DNA of 64,000 bases from assembly GCA_900473745.1 (NCBI GenBank), contig UCMW01000007.1, positions 620,001 to 684,000 on the forward strand. Direction: 5' to 3'. Source of the DNA: Hyphomicrobiales bacterium (GTDB taxonomy: Bacteria > Pseudomonadota > Alphaproteobacteria > Rhizobiales > Rhizobiaceae). The notes under the pieces were generated by a model, which was not told the DNA's origin, made no database searches, and was given only the letters and a program-made list of their open reading frames with translations. Shown piece by piece: positions 52,041 through 60,432 of this stretch; position 1 is the stretch's first letter, and each line of letters starts with the position of its first letter. The position numbers and the translations under genes are program-made.

Positions 52041-52066
52041 TATATACGTATAATCGTAGATATGTA
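52041..52066. promoter_or_regulatory. Candidate BigR/SqrR site upstream of DUF2892 gene
   Basis: An AT-rich stretch TATATACGTATAATCGTAGA followed by TATGTA lies directly before the AAGGAG of the DUF2892 gene and shares TAGATA and TGTAT with the arsR promoter element. It suits repression of the DUF2892-RND operon by the sensor. Confidence 0.45.
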
Positions 52067-52082
52067 TTTTAAGGAGAAAGAC

Positions 52083-52283
52083 ATGTCGATTGATCGCGCC
52101 GTTCTCGCCTTTGCCGGGTTCATGGTCCTGGTTTCTCTTCTGCTCACCCACTTCGTCCATCCAGGCTTTGTCTGGTTCACCGCCTTCATAGGCGTGAACC
52201 TGCTGCAGTCTGCCTTCACCGGCTTCTGCCCGGCGGTCATGATATTCCGCAAGCTGGGTCTGCGACCCGGCACCGCATTCTGA
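52083..52283 (+). CDS. DUF2892 inner-membrane protein
   Basis: 66 residues from the ATG at 52083 (MSIDRAVLAFAGFMV), with AAGGAG at 52071-52076; an ATG at 52062 precedes that site and is rejected. Two hydrophobic segments and the family pattern AFTGFCPAVMIFRKLG seen in the membrane part of the rhodanese YgaP. Members sit in sulfide-detoxification operons controlled by ArsR proteins; its biochemical job is unknown. It begins the operon with the RND genes, 11 bp before the next start. Confidence 0.85.
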   Translation: MSIDRAVLAFAGFMVLVSLLLTHFVHPGFVWFTAFIGVNLLQSAFTGFCPAVMIFRKLGLRPGTAF

Positions 52284-52294
52284 GGATATTCATC

Positions 52295-53272
52295 ATGCAC
52301 CCCTCCTCCTTCATCATCCTGTTCACTGCCCTGACGACAGCGGGACTATCCGCCGCCCACGCGGCCGACATCAAGCTCCAGACCGTCAGCATACCGGAGA
52401 TGAAGGCTGTCTATGGCCAGATCCAGCCACGCAACACCGTGCTCGCAAGGGCTCGCCTCGGTGGAACCATGGTTAGGCTCAATGTAACCGAGGGTGACCT
52501 CGTCAAGGCCGGAGACGTGATCGCAGAAGTCAAGGATCAGAAGATCGACTTCCAGATCAAGGCAGTCGACGCCCAGCTTCAGGGCCTGAACGCTTCGATG
52601 AACGACGCCCGCGTGGAACTCGAGCGCGCTGAGCGTCTCGTCCGCAGCGGCGCAACCAGCACCCAGCGCCTTGATCAGCTGAGTACCCAGCTTGACGTGA
52701 TCACCAACCAGGTTCGCCAGGCCGAGGCTCAGCGCTCCCTTCTCGTTCAGCAGACCTCCGAGGGTGCGGTTCTCGCACCATCAGACGGTCGCGTCATCTC
52801 CGTGCCCGTCACCCGCGACGCCGTCGTCATGGCCGGCGACACAATAGCGACAATCGCCGGCGGCGGGCTCTTCCTGCGGCTCGCCATTCCCGAACGCCAC
52901 GCCCATGAACTGTCGCAGGGCGCCTGGATTCGCATTGAAGCTGCGGGCGAAAGGCTCGAAGGCGAACTCGTGAAGATCTATCCGCAGATCGAGGGTGGTC
53001 GCGTCACGGCGGATGTGGAGGTCGATGGCCTCGACGCCGATTTCGTCGCAGCGAGAGTTCTCGTCGAACTGCCCATCGGCAACCGGGACGCTCTGGTGGT
53101 GCCGTCGTCCTCTCTTTCCAGCCGCGCAGGCATCGATTTTGTCGCCGTGCGTGAGGGCGACAAGGTAGTGGAACGCGCCGTGGTCGCCGGCAATGCCCTG
53201 GAACTCGATGGACAGGAGCAGATCGAGATCCTGTCCGGTCTCGTGGTCGGTGATGTCGTGGTGACGAAATGA
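52295..53272 (+). CDS. RND efflux periplasmic adaptor (membrane fusion protein)
   Basis: 325 residues. Signal peptide at 1-23 (ending AAHA). HlyD/AcrA-type layout: lipoyl halves around 55-80 and 155-180 (GDLVKAGDVIAEV, GAVLAPSDGRVISVPV) separated by a helical hairpin (about 85-145), then beta-barrel and membrane-proximal parts. No lipobox Cys seen. Its stop overlaps the RND pump start (ATGA). Confidence 0.9.
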   Translation: MHPSSFIILFTALTTAGLSAAHAADIKLQTVSIPEMKAVYGQIQPRNTVLARARLGGTMVRLNVTEGDLVKAGDVIAEVKDQKIDFQIKAVDAQLQGLNASMNDARVELERAERLVRSGATSTQRLDQLSTQLDVITNQVRQAEAQRSLLVQQTSEGAVLAPSDGRVISVPVTRDAVVMAGDTIATIAGGGLFLRLAIPERHAHELSQGAWIRIEAAGERLEGELVKIYPQIEGGRVTADVEVDGLDADFVAARVLVELPIGNRDALVVPSSSLSSRAGIDFVAVREGDKVVERAVVAGNALELDGQEQIEILSGLVVGDVVVTK

Positions 53273-56200
53273 CCGACCATATTGAAAAAACATCCAGTGG
53301 CGCGGAGCCTGAAGACGATACCCCGATGGCCAATCTGGGCATTGCCGGCAACCTCACGCGCGCCTTTATCAAGTCGCCGCTCACCCCCCTCTTCCTGATC
53401 GCCGCCTTCGCCTTCGGTCTCGTCGCGCTGCTGACCCTGCCGCGTGAGGAAGAACCGCAGATCTCGGTGCCCATGGTCGACATCATCGTCGAGGCTCCGG
53501 GACTGCGTGCCGACGACGCCCAGAAGCTGATTACCGAACCGTTGGAAACAATCGTCAAGAGCATCAACGACGTCGAGCACATCTACTCCCAGTCCATGGA
53601 CAACATGGTCATGGTGACCGCCCGATTCCTGGTCGGAACATCCTCGGATGCCGCAGTCCTGCGCGTCCACGACAAGGTGCGCGCCAACATCGACCGCATT
53701 CCGGTCGGCATTGCTGAACCGAAGGTCGTGGGCCGCGGCATCGACGACGTAGCAATCGTCACGCTGACCCTCTCCCCGACCAAGGACGCGAGCGGCCATG
53801 TCGGTGCCAACGACCTGACCCGCATCGTGCGCGAGGTTCGCAACGAAGTTGCCAAGGTCGGCGATGTCGGCCTGACCTATGTGGTCGGCGAAACCAACGA
53901 GATCATCCGGATTTCACCCCAGCCGGAAAAGCTCGCCCTCTACGGGATTACCCTACAGCAGCTCGCCGGCAAGGTTGGTGGTGCAAACACCGCCATGCCC
54001 GCATCGCAGGTGCGCGAAGGCGGCCAACAGATCGACGTTATCGCCGGCGAGACTCTGTCCACGCCGGCCGAGATCGGTAACCTGCTGCTGACCGCCCGCG
54101 ATGGTCGCCCGGTCTATGTCCGCGATGTCGCAGCCATAGGCTTCGCCACCGACACGACCGAAGCGCGGGTCTCCACCTTGCGGAAAGATGACGAAGCCAT
54201 CGAGCGCGTGCCGTCTGTCACCCTCGCCATCGCCAAGCGCGCCGGCTCGAACGCCGTGGTGGTTGCCGAGGCAATCCTTGAGCGCGTCGAAGCCCTGGAA
54301 GGCAAGCTGATACCTGAGGATATCCATGTCGAGGTGACTCGCAATTACGGAGAAACCGCCGACGAAAAGGCGAACGAGCTTCTCTACCACCTCGCTCTCG
54401 CCACCGTCTCGATCATCGCCCTCGTCTGGCTGGCGATCGGTCGCCGCGAAGCCCTGGTCGTCGCCATCGTCATTCCCGTGACGATCCTGCTCACCCTGTT
54501 TGCCTCGTGGCTGATGGGCTATACGCTGAACCGTGTCTCGCTCTTTGCCCTCATCTTCTCGATCGGCATTCTCGTCGACGACGCGATCGTCGTCATCGAG
54601 AATATCGCCCGCCACTGGGGCATGGGCGACAAGCGTTCGCGGCAGCGTAGCGCCATCGAGGCCGTAGCAGAGGTCGGCAATCCGACGATTGTCGCGACGC
54701 TGACCGTCGTTGCCGCCCTCCTGCCGATGCTGTTCGTGTCTGGCATGATGGGCCCCTATATGAGCCCGATCCCGGCCAATGCCTCGGCGGCGATGATCTT
54801 CTCCTTCTTCGTTGCAGTGATGGTGACACCCTGGCTGATGTTGAAGGTCGCCGGCAATGCGCCCGTCCACGCCCATGAGGACCACGAGACGGGTGGCAAA
54901 CTCGGACGGCTTTATGCAGCAACCGCCCGCCCCATCCTCGCCACCAAGACACGCAGCTGGATCTTCTTGGCTCTCGTCGGGCTGCTGACGCTCGGCTCGC
55001 TCAGTCTGTTCTACACCAAGCATGTCACGGTGAAACTCCTGCCCTTCGACAACAAGTCGGAACTGCAGGTGACGATCGACCTGCCGGAGGGCTCGTCCGT
55101 CGAGGCGACCGATGCCATTGCGCAGGCTGTAGGCCGCACCGTTCTCGCCATGCCGGAGGTAGTCTCCGTGCAGACCCATGCCGGCACGGCCGCCCCGTTC
55201 AACTTCAACGGCCTCGTGCGCCACGCCTATATGCGTGCGGCCTCCTATCAGGGTGACGTCGCGATCAATCTGACGCCGAAGTCGGAACGTGACCGTTCGA
55301 GCCACGATATAGCCCTCGACATCCGCCGACAGATTGGATCGATCCCGACGCCCGAAGGCACCAGCCTCAAGGTCGTCGAGCCCCCGCCAGGCCCGCCGGT
55401 CATGGCGACCCTGCTCGCGGAAATCTATGGGCCGACACCGGACATCCGTCGCGCCGTCGCCGCCAAGGTCGAGGCGGCCTTCCGCTCGGTCCCCTTCATC
55501 GTCGATGTCGACAATTCCTATGGCGTCGAGGCCCCGCGCAAGCGACTGGTCATATCGACCGACGACGCGGAGTTCTTCCGGGTCGAGGAAGGCGACGTTT
55601 TCGATACGATCTCGATCCTGTCGAACGGCAAGACCATCGGTTATTCCCATCGCGGCGAAGGCCGTCCGCCGATTCCGATCCGGCTGGAGCCGGCCAAGGG
55701 TGAAAAGGTCATCGACGAGCGCTTCCTCTCGACCCCGATGCCGGCCAATGTCTTGCCGGGCGACAAGGGCGTGGTCGAACTCGGCGATGTGGTGCGTGTC
55801 CTCGACGAGAAGACCTCCCTGCCGATTTTCCGCCACAACGGCATCAGCGCCGAAATGGTGACGGCCGAACTGGCCGGCGATTTCGAGGCCCCGCTTTACG
55901 GCATGCTCGCCGTAAAGGAGGCGATTGACGCGCAGGACTGGACGGGCCTCCCCAAACCGGTGATCTCGCTCAATGGCCAGCCGACCAACGAAGACGAGGC
56001 AACACTGCTCTGGGATGGCGAATGGGAAGTCACCTGGGTGACTTTCCGCGACATGGGTGCCGCCTTCATGATCGCGCTCCTCGGCATCTACATCCTCGTC
56101 GTCGCCCAGTTCGGCTCCTTCAAGGTGCCGCTCGTCATCCTCACGCCCGTCCCACTGACCTTCATCGGCATCCTTGGCGGTCACTGGCTGTTCGGCGCGC

Positions 56201-56514
56201 CTTTCTCGGCCACATCCATGATCGGCTTCATCGCGCTTGCCGGCATCATCGTTCGCAATTCGATCCTGCTCGTCGACTTCATCCGCCATGCCGACCACAC
56301 CGGCAAGACGCTGACGGACGTGCTGATCGAGGCAGGGTCCATCCGCTTCAAGCCGATTCTCCTGACAGCCCTTGCCGCCATCATCGGTGCCGCCGTCATC
56401 CTGACTGACCCGATATTCCAGGGCTTGGCGATCTCGCTGCTCTTCGGCCTGATCTCCTCGACGCTGCTGACGGTACTGGTCATCCCGGCGATCTACCGGG
56501 TGCTGAGAACCTGA
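53269..56514 (+). CDS. RND-family efflux pump inner-membrane subunit
   Basis: 1081 residues, the usual RND length. Twelve membrane segments with two large periplasmic loops; TM4 has the proton-relay-like pair in FSIGILVDDAIVVIENIARH, and TM10-12 segments FMIALLGIYILVV and GFIALAGIIVRNSILLVDF match the family. Substrate is unknown; the persulfide-type sensor and DUF2892 gene suggest export of a sulfur compound or protection during sulfide stress. No outer-membrane factor gene is adjacent. A terminator follows. Confidence 0.92.
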   Translation: MTDHIEKTSSGAEPEDDTPMANLGIAGNLTRAFIKSPLTPLFLIAAFAFGLVALLTLPREEEPQISVPMVDIIVEAPGLRADDAQKLITEPLETIVKSINDVEHIYSQSMDNMVMVTARFLVGTSSDAAVLRVHDKVRANIDRIPVGIAEPKVVGRGIDDVAIVTLTLSPTKDASGHVGANDLTRIVREVRNEVAKVGDVGLTYVVGETNEIIRISPQPEKLALYGITLQQLAGKVGGANTAMPASQVREGGQQIDVIAGETLSTPAEIGNLLLTARDGRPVYVRDVAAIGFATDTTEARVSTLRKDDEAIERVPSVTLAIAKRAGSNAVVVAEAILERVEALEGKLIPEDIHVEVTRNYGETADEKANELLYHLALATVSIIALVWLAIGRREALVVAIVIPVTILLTLFASWLMGYTLNRVSLFALIFSIGILVDDAIVVIENIARHWGMGDKRSRQRSAIEAVAEVGNPTIVATLTVVAALLPMLFVSGMMGPYMSPIPANASAAMIFSFFVAVMVTPWLMLKVAGNAPVHAHEDHETGGKLGRLYAATARPILATKTRSWIFLALVGLLTLGSLSLFYTKHVTVKLLPFDNKSELQVTIDLPEGSSVEATDAIAQAVGRTVLAMPEVVSVQTHAGTAAPFNFNGLVRHAYMRAASYQGDVAINLTPKSERDRSSHDIALDIRRQIGSIPTPEGTSLKVVEPPPGPPVMATLLAEIYGPTPDIRRAVAAKVEAAFRSVPFIVDVDNSYGVEAPRKRLVISTDDAEFFRVEEGDVFDTISILSNGKTIGYSHRGEGRPPIPIRLEPAKGEKVIDERFLSTPMPANVLPGDKGVVELGDVVRVLDEKTSLPIFRHNGISAEMVTAELAGDFEAPLYGMLAVKEAIDAQDWTGLPKPVISLNGQPTNEDEATLLWDGEWEVTWVTFRDMGAAFMIALLGIYILVVAQFGSFKVPLVILTPVPLTFIGILGGHWLFGAPFSATSMIGFIALAGIIVRNSILLVDFIRHADHTGKTLTDVLIEAGSIRFKPILLTALAAIIGAAVILTDPIFQGLAISLLFGLISSTLLTVLVIPAIYRVLRT

Positions 56515-56538
56515 TCGAAACAAAGAACGTGATGCCAT

Positions 56539-56569
56539 CGGCCGCGCCTTGAGCGCGGCCGTTTTCGTT
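56539..56569 (+). terminator. Rho-independent terminator after the RND gene
   Basis: CGGCCGCGC (56539-56547) and GCGCGGCCG (56553-56561) form a perfect 9-bp stem with a 5-base loop, followed by TTTTCGTT. It lies 24 bp after the RND stop and separates that operon from bchI. Confidence 0.85.
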
Positions 56570-56617
56570 CAGGAACAAGATTCCCATCGACACCCCCTTC
56601 AAAGCGACGGTGAAAAG

Positions 56618-56635
56618 TGTAAACTAAATTTGACA
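56618..56635. promoter_or_regulatory. PpsR/CrtJ-type box upstream of bchI
   Basis: TGTAAACTAAATTTGACA matches TGT-N12-ACA exactly, the binding motif of the redox/light repressor PpsR (CrtJ). It ends 20 bp before the bchI ATG, a position able to block transcription of the whole bchIDO-crtIB operon. A single copy is seen; pairs of boxes are common, so a second may have diverged. Confidence 0.78.
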
Positions 56636-56655
56636 CTCGAACCGAGACGGGATCC

Positions 56656-57693
56656 ATGGCCCAACCATTCCCATTCGCCGCCATCGTCGAACAGGAGGAC
56701 ATGAAGAAGGCTCTCCTGATGGCCGCAGTCGAACCTCTGCTCGGCGGCGTGCTGATCTTCGGCGATCGCGGAACGGGAAAATCGACCGCCGTTCGGGCTC
56801 TGACGGAGCTGTTGCCACCGATCGAAACGCGCACCGGTTGCCGCTACAACTGCCTGCCGGCAGAGCCCCAGCCGGCCTGTACCGTCTGCAACCCGGCCAA
56901 AGGTCTGAAGCCGCCGCCGATCGTCAAGCATCGGGCACCCATGATCGACCTGCCACTCGGCGCCACGGAAGACCGCGTCTGTGGATCACTCGACATCGAA
57001 AAGGCGCTGGTGGCCGGCGAAAAGCACTTCGAACCCGGGCTGCTGGCCGCAGCCAACAGAGGCTTTCTCTACATCGACGAGATCAACCTGCTCGAAGACC
57101 ATCTGGTCGACCTCCTCCTCGATGCCGCAGCCTCTGGCGTCAATGTCGTCGAACGCGAAGGCCTCAGCATCCGCCATGCCGCCCGCTTCGTACTCGTCGG
57201 CAGCGGCAATCCGGAAGAAGGCGACCTTCGTCCCCAGCTGCTGGATCGTTTCGGCCTCTCGGTGGACGTCCGCACCATCGAGGACATCGATCAGCGCATC
57301 GACGTCATCCGCCGCCGCGACGCTTATGAGACCGATCCGACAGCCTTTGCGAAACTCTGGGCGAAACGGGACGAGGCGATCGGCCGACGCGTCATCGCAG
57401 CCCGCAAGATCCTCCGCCAAGTCGACATCCCCGACAACGTCGTAATGCGCATGTCGCAACTATGCCTGAGGCTCGGCATTGACGGTATGCGAGGCGAACT
57501 AACACTCATGCGCGCGGGCCGCGCCGCAGCGGCACTTGCCGGACGCAAGCTCGTCACCTGGGATGATATCGCCGAAATTGCGCCGATGGTGCTCTGCCAC
57601 CGCCTGCGGCGCGACCCACTCGACGACGCCGGCTCAACGCCGAGGGTCGAGCGGGCGCTGGCAACGATCAGCGCCGGTCACGTTCATGGCTGA
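56656..57693 (+). CDS. bchI: Magnesium chelatase ATPase subunit I
   Basis: 345 residues. AAA+ ATPase with Walker [10 protein letters not shown] at residues 36-44, Walker [13 protein letters not shown] and sensor [21 protein letters not shown] cysteine-rich insert CxxC-like ([11 protein letters not shown]) typical of BchI lies near residue 75. Hexameric partner of BchD and BchH that inserts Mg2+ into protoporphyrin IX, the committing step of bacteriochlorophyll synthesis. First gene of bchIDO-crtIB, overlapping bchD by 8 bp, with a PpsR-type box in front. Confidence 0.95.
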   Translation: MAQPFPFAAIVEQEDMKKALLMAAVEPLLGGVLIFGDRGTGKSTAVRALTELLPPIETRTGCRYNCLPAEPQPACTVCNPAKGLKPPPIVKHRAPMIDLPLGATEDRVCGSLDIEKALVAGEKHFEPGLLAAANRGFLYIDEINLLEDHLVDLLLDAAASGVNVVEREGLSIRHAARFVLVGSGNPEEGDLRPQLLDRFGLSVDVRTIEDIDQRIDVIRRRDAYETDPTAFAKLWAKRDEAIGRRVIAARKILRQVDIPDNVVMRMSQLCLRLGIDGMRGELTLMRAGRAAAALAGRKLVTWDDIAEIAPMVLCHRLRRDPLDDAGSTPRVERALATISAGHVHG

Positions 57694-59527
57694 GCTCGGC
57701 CCGCACGAAGCCTTCGAACAGGCACTGGATGATCGGGGAGCCGAGCTATGGGCCGATGCCATGCTCGCCATCGAGCTCCTTTGCGCTGGAAGGGCAGCGA
57801 TCGGCGGCCTGTGGCTCAAGGCACGATCTGGAGGTGTCCGCGACCTTTTCCTGGCCCGCCTTCAGGATCGATTGGGCGCCAATACGCCTTGGACACGGCT
57901 GCCGCCAGGCAGTTCCTTCGCCAATCTCATGGGTGGGATCGACTTCGCAGCCACCTCGGCGCAAGGCAGGATGATCCGTCAGCAGGGACTTCTCGCCCGC
58001 GCTGAGGGAAGCATACTGTTGATCCCGATGGCAGAGCGCCTCGACCCGGCTCTCGCCGCCTCGGTTGCAAAATCCGTGGACCAGTCCATTGCAGGTGGTT
58101 TTCTGGTCATCGCCATCGACGAATCCCTCGGCGAGGAAGCGCCGATTTCCAGCCTGCTCGGCGACCGGCTCGCGCTACGCGTCGATCTCGATGGAACCGC
58201 CTGGCACCACACGACGGGCACATCCGCAGCAGCGGTTGGCACTGTTGACGTTGATCCCGCATGGCGCACCGTAACGATCGACGACCGGCTCATGAAGGCC
58301 CTCGCCTCGCTGTCGCTGTCTGCCGGCCACCGCTCGCCGCGCATTCTGGGGCATCTGGTTCGCACGGCAAGACTACTCGCCTGGCACGACGGTCGCTTGG
58401 CAGCCAATGAAAGCGACGTACTGATCGCCCTTAGGCTCTGCCTCGGCCTCCGCCTTGCTCCACAGCCCGAAGCTTCCCCCACCGAGGTAAACGAGCCCGA
58501 ACCCGACATCGATCAGCACCCGCAACGAGCGGAAGACAAGCGCCCACCAGCAGACATGACCGAGCCGGAAGAACCGTCTGAGCCCACGACGACCCCGTCT
58601 CAACTCGACACGCTGACCGAAATGCTGGCAGCCGTTCAGACCGGTGCGCTCGTAGCCGATCCCTGGCTCTCGATTTGCCAACGCCCCACCCGTGGAGCGG
58701 GCTCTGCCGGGAAATCCGGAGGCGTCCGCAAGAATGCACGTCGGGGCAGGCCTTTCGGCATCGGTCTCGCACCGCCGCATCCGGAGGCAAAGCCAGACAT
58801 CGTCGCGACGTTGCGCGCGGCAGCCCCCTTCCAGCGGATCAGGGCCGCCCAGCGCCTTGCCTTGGGCAAAGCGGATGCCACACAGCCGACAGAAGGGAGA
58901 ACCCCGCGTGCCTTCGTCACCCGCGACGACTTCCGCTACGTGCGGCTGCGCCATGCCGCCCCCTCGACCGCGATCTTCGTCGTCGATGCTTCCGGCTCGA
59001 CCGCCCTGGAGCGGCTCGGCGAGACCAAGGGCGCTATCGAGCAACTTCTCGCACGCTGTTATGTCCGTCGCGACGAGGTCGCCCTCATTGCTTTCAGGGG
59101 CACCAGGGCAGATCTCCTTCTTCCCCCCACTCGCTCGTTGACGGCCGCCAAGCGCAAGCTCGCTGCACTGCCGGGAGGTGGCCCAACGCCACTCGCCGCC
59201 GGCCTGAAGGCGGGTCTGGAACTGGCACTATCGGTCGAACGCCGTGGCAGCAGCCCGGTCCTCGTCCTTCTGACGGATGGCAGCGGCAATATCGCCCTCG
59301 ATGGCACGCCGGATCGAGCGCGGGCGGCCGATGAGCTTTCGCGGCTCGCCGCATCCTGCAAGCTCAGAGACTTCCGGACGATCTGCATCGACATCGCGCG
59401 GCGGCCCCGCGACAGTGTCACCAATCTCGCCCAAATGCTGGGCGCCGATCTGCATTTGCTGAAAAAGGCCGATGCCGGACGTGTCTCGCATCTCGTCGAC
59501 CGCTCCATGCAGGAGGCCCGGACATGA
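57686..59527 (+). CDS. bchD: Magnesium chelatase subunit D
   Basis: 613 residues from the ATG at 57686; the longer open frame to 57536 lies inside bchI. N-terminal AAA+-like part without intact Walker A, a proline/glutamate-rich linker near residues 275-320 (EPEPDIDQHPQRAEDKRP), and a C-terminal vWA domain with the MIDAS motif DASGS at about 434-438 (VVDASGSTALERLGETKG). Forms the I-D complex of Mg-chelatase. Overlaps bchI by 8 bp and bchO by 4 bp (ATGA). Confidence 0.93.
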   Translation: MAELGPHEAFEQALDDRGAELWADAMLAIELLCAGRAAIGGLWLKARSGGVRDLFLARLQDRLGANTPWTRLPPGSSFANLMGGIDFAATSAQGRMIRQQGLLARAEGSILLIPMAERLDPALAASVAKSVDQSIAGGFLVIAIDESLGEEAPISSLLGDRLALRVDLDGTAWHHTTGTSAAAVGTVDVDPAWRTVTIDDRLMKALASLSLSAGHRSPRILGHLVRTARLLAWHDGRLAANESDVLIALRLCLGLRLAPQPEASPTEVNEPEPDIDQHPQRAEDKRPPADMTEPEEPSEPTTTPSQLDTLTEMLAAVQTGALVADPWLSICQRPTRGAGSAGKSGGVRKNARRGRPFGIGLAPPHPEAKPDIVATLRAAAPFQRIRAAQRLALGKADATQPTEGRTPRAFVTRDDFRYVRLRHAAPSTAIFVVDASGSTALERLGETKGAIEQLLARCYVRRDEVALIAFRGTRADLLLPPTRSLTAAKRKLAALPGGGPTPLAAGLKAGLELALSVERRGSSPVLVLLTDGSGNIALDGTPDRARAADELSRLAASCKLRDFRTICIDIARRPRDSVTNLAQMLGADLHLLKKADAGRVSHLVDRSMQEART

Positions 59528-60432
59528 GTGGTGATCGGGACGGGCTTCGCTGGGAGACAGACGGCTTTTCCTGGCCGAACCGCAGCGCGAGCCAGTTCCT
59601 GAAGACCGCCTCCTGCGACTGGCATGTCCAACTCGCTGGACCGGAAGACGCACCTGTCATCCTGCTTCTGCACGGCACAGGTGCTGCCTCCCATTCCTGG
59701 CGGCACCTGCTGCCGCTTCTGTCCACGCGCTTCCGCGTCGTGGCCCCCGACCTTCCCGAGCATGGCTTCACGCGCACACGTGGTCCTGGTGACCTCTCGC
59801 TTCCGGGCATGGTGCGGGCGCTGACGGAACTCCTCGCCCTCATCGACCGGTGCCCTGCCATTATCGTCGGACACTCGGCCGGTGCGGCCATTGCCGTCAT
59901 GCTCGCGGCCAGCCAGGCCTCGGCCGTGCCGCGCCATGTCGTCGGCATCAACGGCGCCTATCTTCCAATCCGCGGCAATGCGCTGTTTTCGCCGCTCGCC
60001 AAGGCCCTCTTTGCCAATCCCTTTTCCGCATCGATGTTCTCGCTACTCGCGCGCGCAACACCACTCGGCGGAAATCTTCTATCAGCGACCGGCTCCGCGA
60101 TCGACGAAGAAGGCAAGGCACTCTACCGCCGACTGCTCGCCTCGCCCGCCCACGTCCGGGGCGCGCTCGGCATGATGGCGGCCTGGGATCTCACCCGCTT
60201 CGACGCGACATTGCGGCGCCTGCCCTTCCCCATGACACTGATCGCCGCTCGCGACGATCCGATGGTGCCGATTGAAAACTCGACCCATGCGGCCCGGCAG
60301 GCCGCTGGCAGCCGTCTCGTCCTGACGGACCGCGGCGGACATCTGCTGCACGAATGTCGAGCTGCCGATGTGGTCCGCTGGCTGGATGAGGCGATCGGCG
60401 AACTGAGATCAAACGGGGCAGACGCAGCATGA
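59524..60432 (+). CDS. bchO: Mg-chelatase-associated alpha/beta hydrolase BchO
   Basis: 302 residues. Alpha/beta-hydrolase fold: oxyanion motif LLHGTGAASHSW, nucleophile elbow VGHSAGAA with Ser at about 118, Asp in AARDDPM and His in DRGGHLLHECRA. BchO is always found with bchI and bchD in purple bacteria and is needed for, or stimulates, Mg-protoporphyrin formation; its exact reaction is not established. Coupled at both ends by ATGA overlaps. Confidence 0.92.
   Translation: MSGDRDGLRWETDGFSWPNRSASQFLKTASCDWHVQLAGPEDAPVILLLHGTGAASHSWRHLLPLLSTRFRVVAPDLPEHGFTRTRGPGDLSLPGMVRALTELLALIDRCPAIIVGHSAGAAIAVMLAASQASAVPRHVVGINGAYLPIRGNALFSPLAKALFANPFSASMFSLLARATPLGGNLLSATGSAIDEEGKALYRRLLASPAHVRGALGMMAAWDLTRFDATLRRLPFPMTLIAARDDPMVPIENSTHAARQAAGSRLVLTDRGGHLLHECRAADVVRWLDEAIGELRSNGADAA

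Noticed and set aside
53953..56538. 861-codon open frame on the minus strand opposite the RND pump gene
   Set aside because: It mirrors the codon pattern of a clear RND gene in GC-rich DNA, is rich in Asp/Arg/Gly runs, and has no domain or ribosome-binding site.
56618..56635. Possibility that TTGACA in the bchI box is a sigma-70 -35 element
   Set aside because: The TTGACA end lies only about 20 bp from the ATG, too close for a -10 and a leader, so the repressor-box reading fits better.
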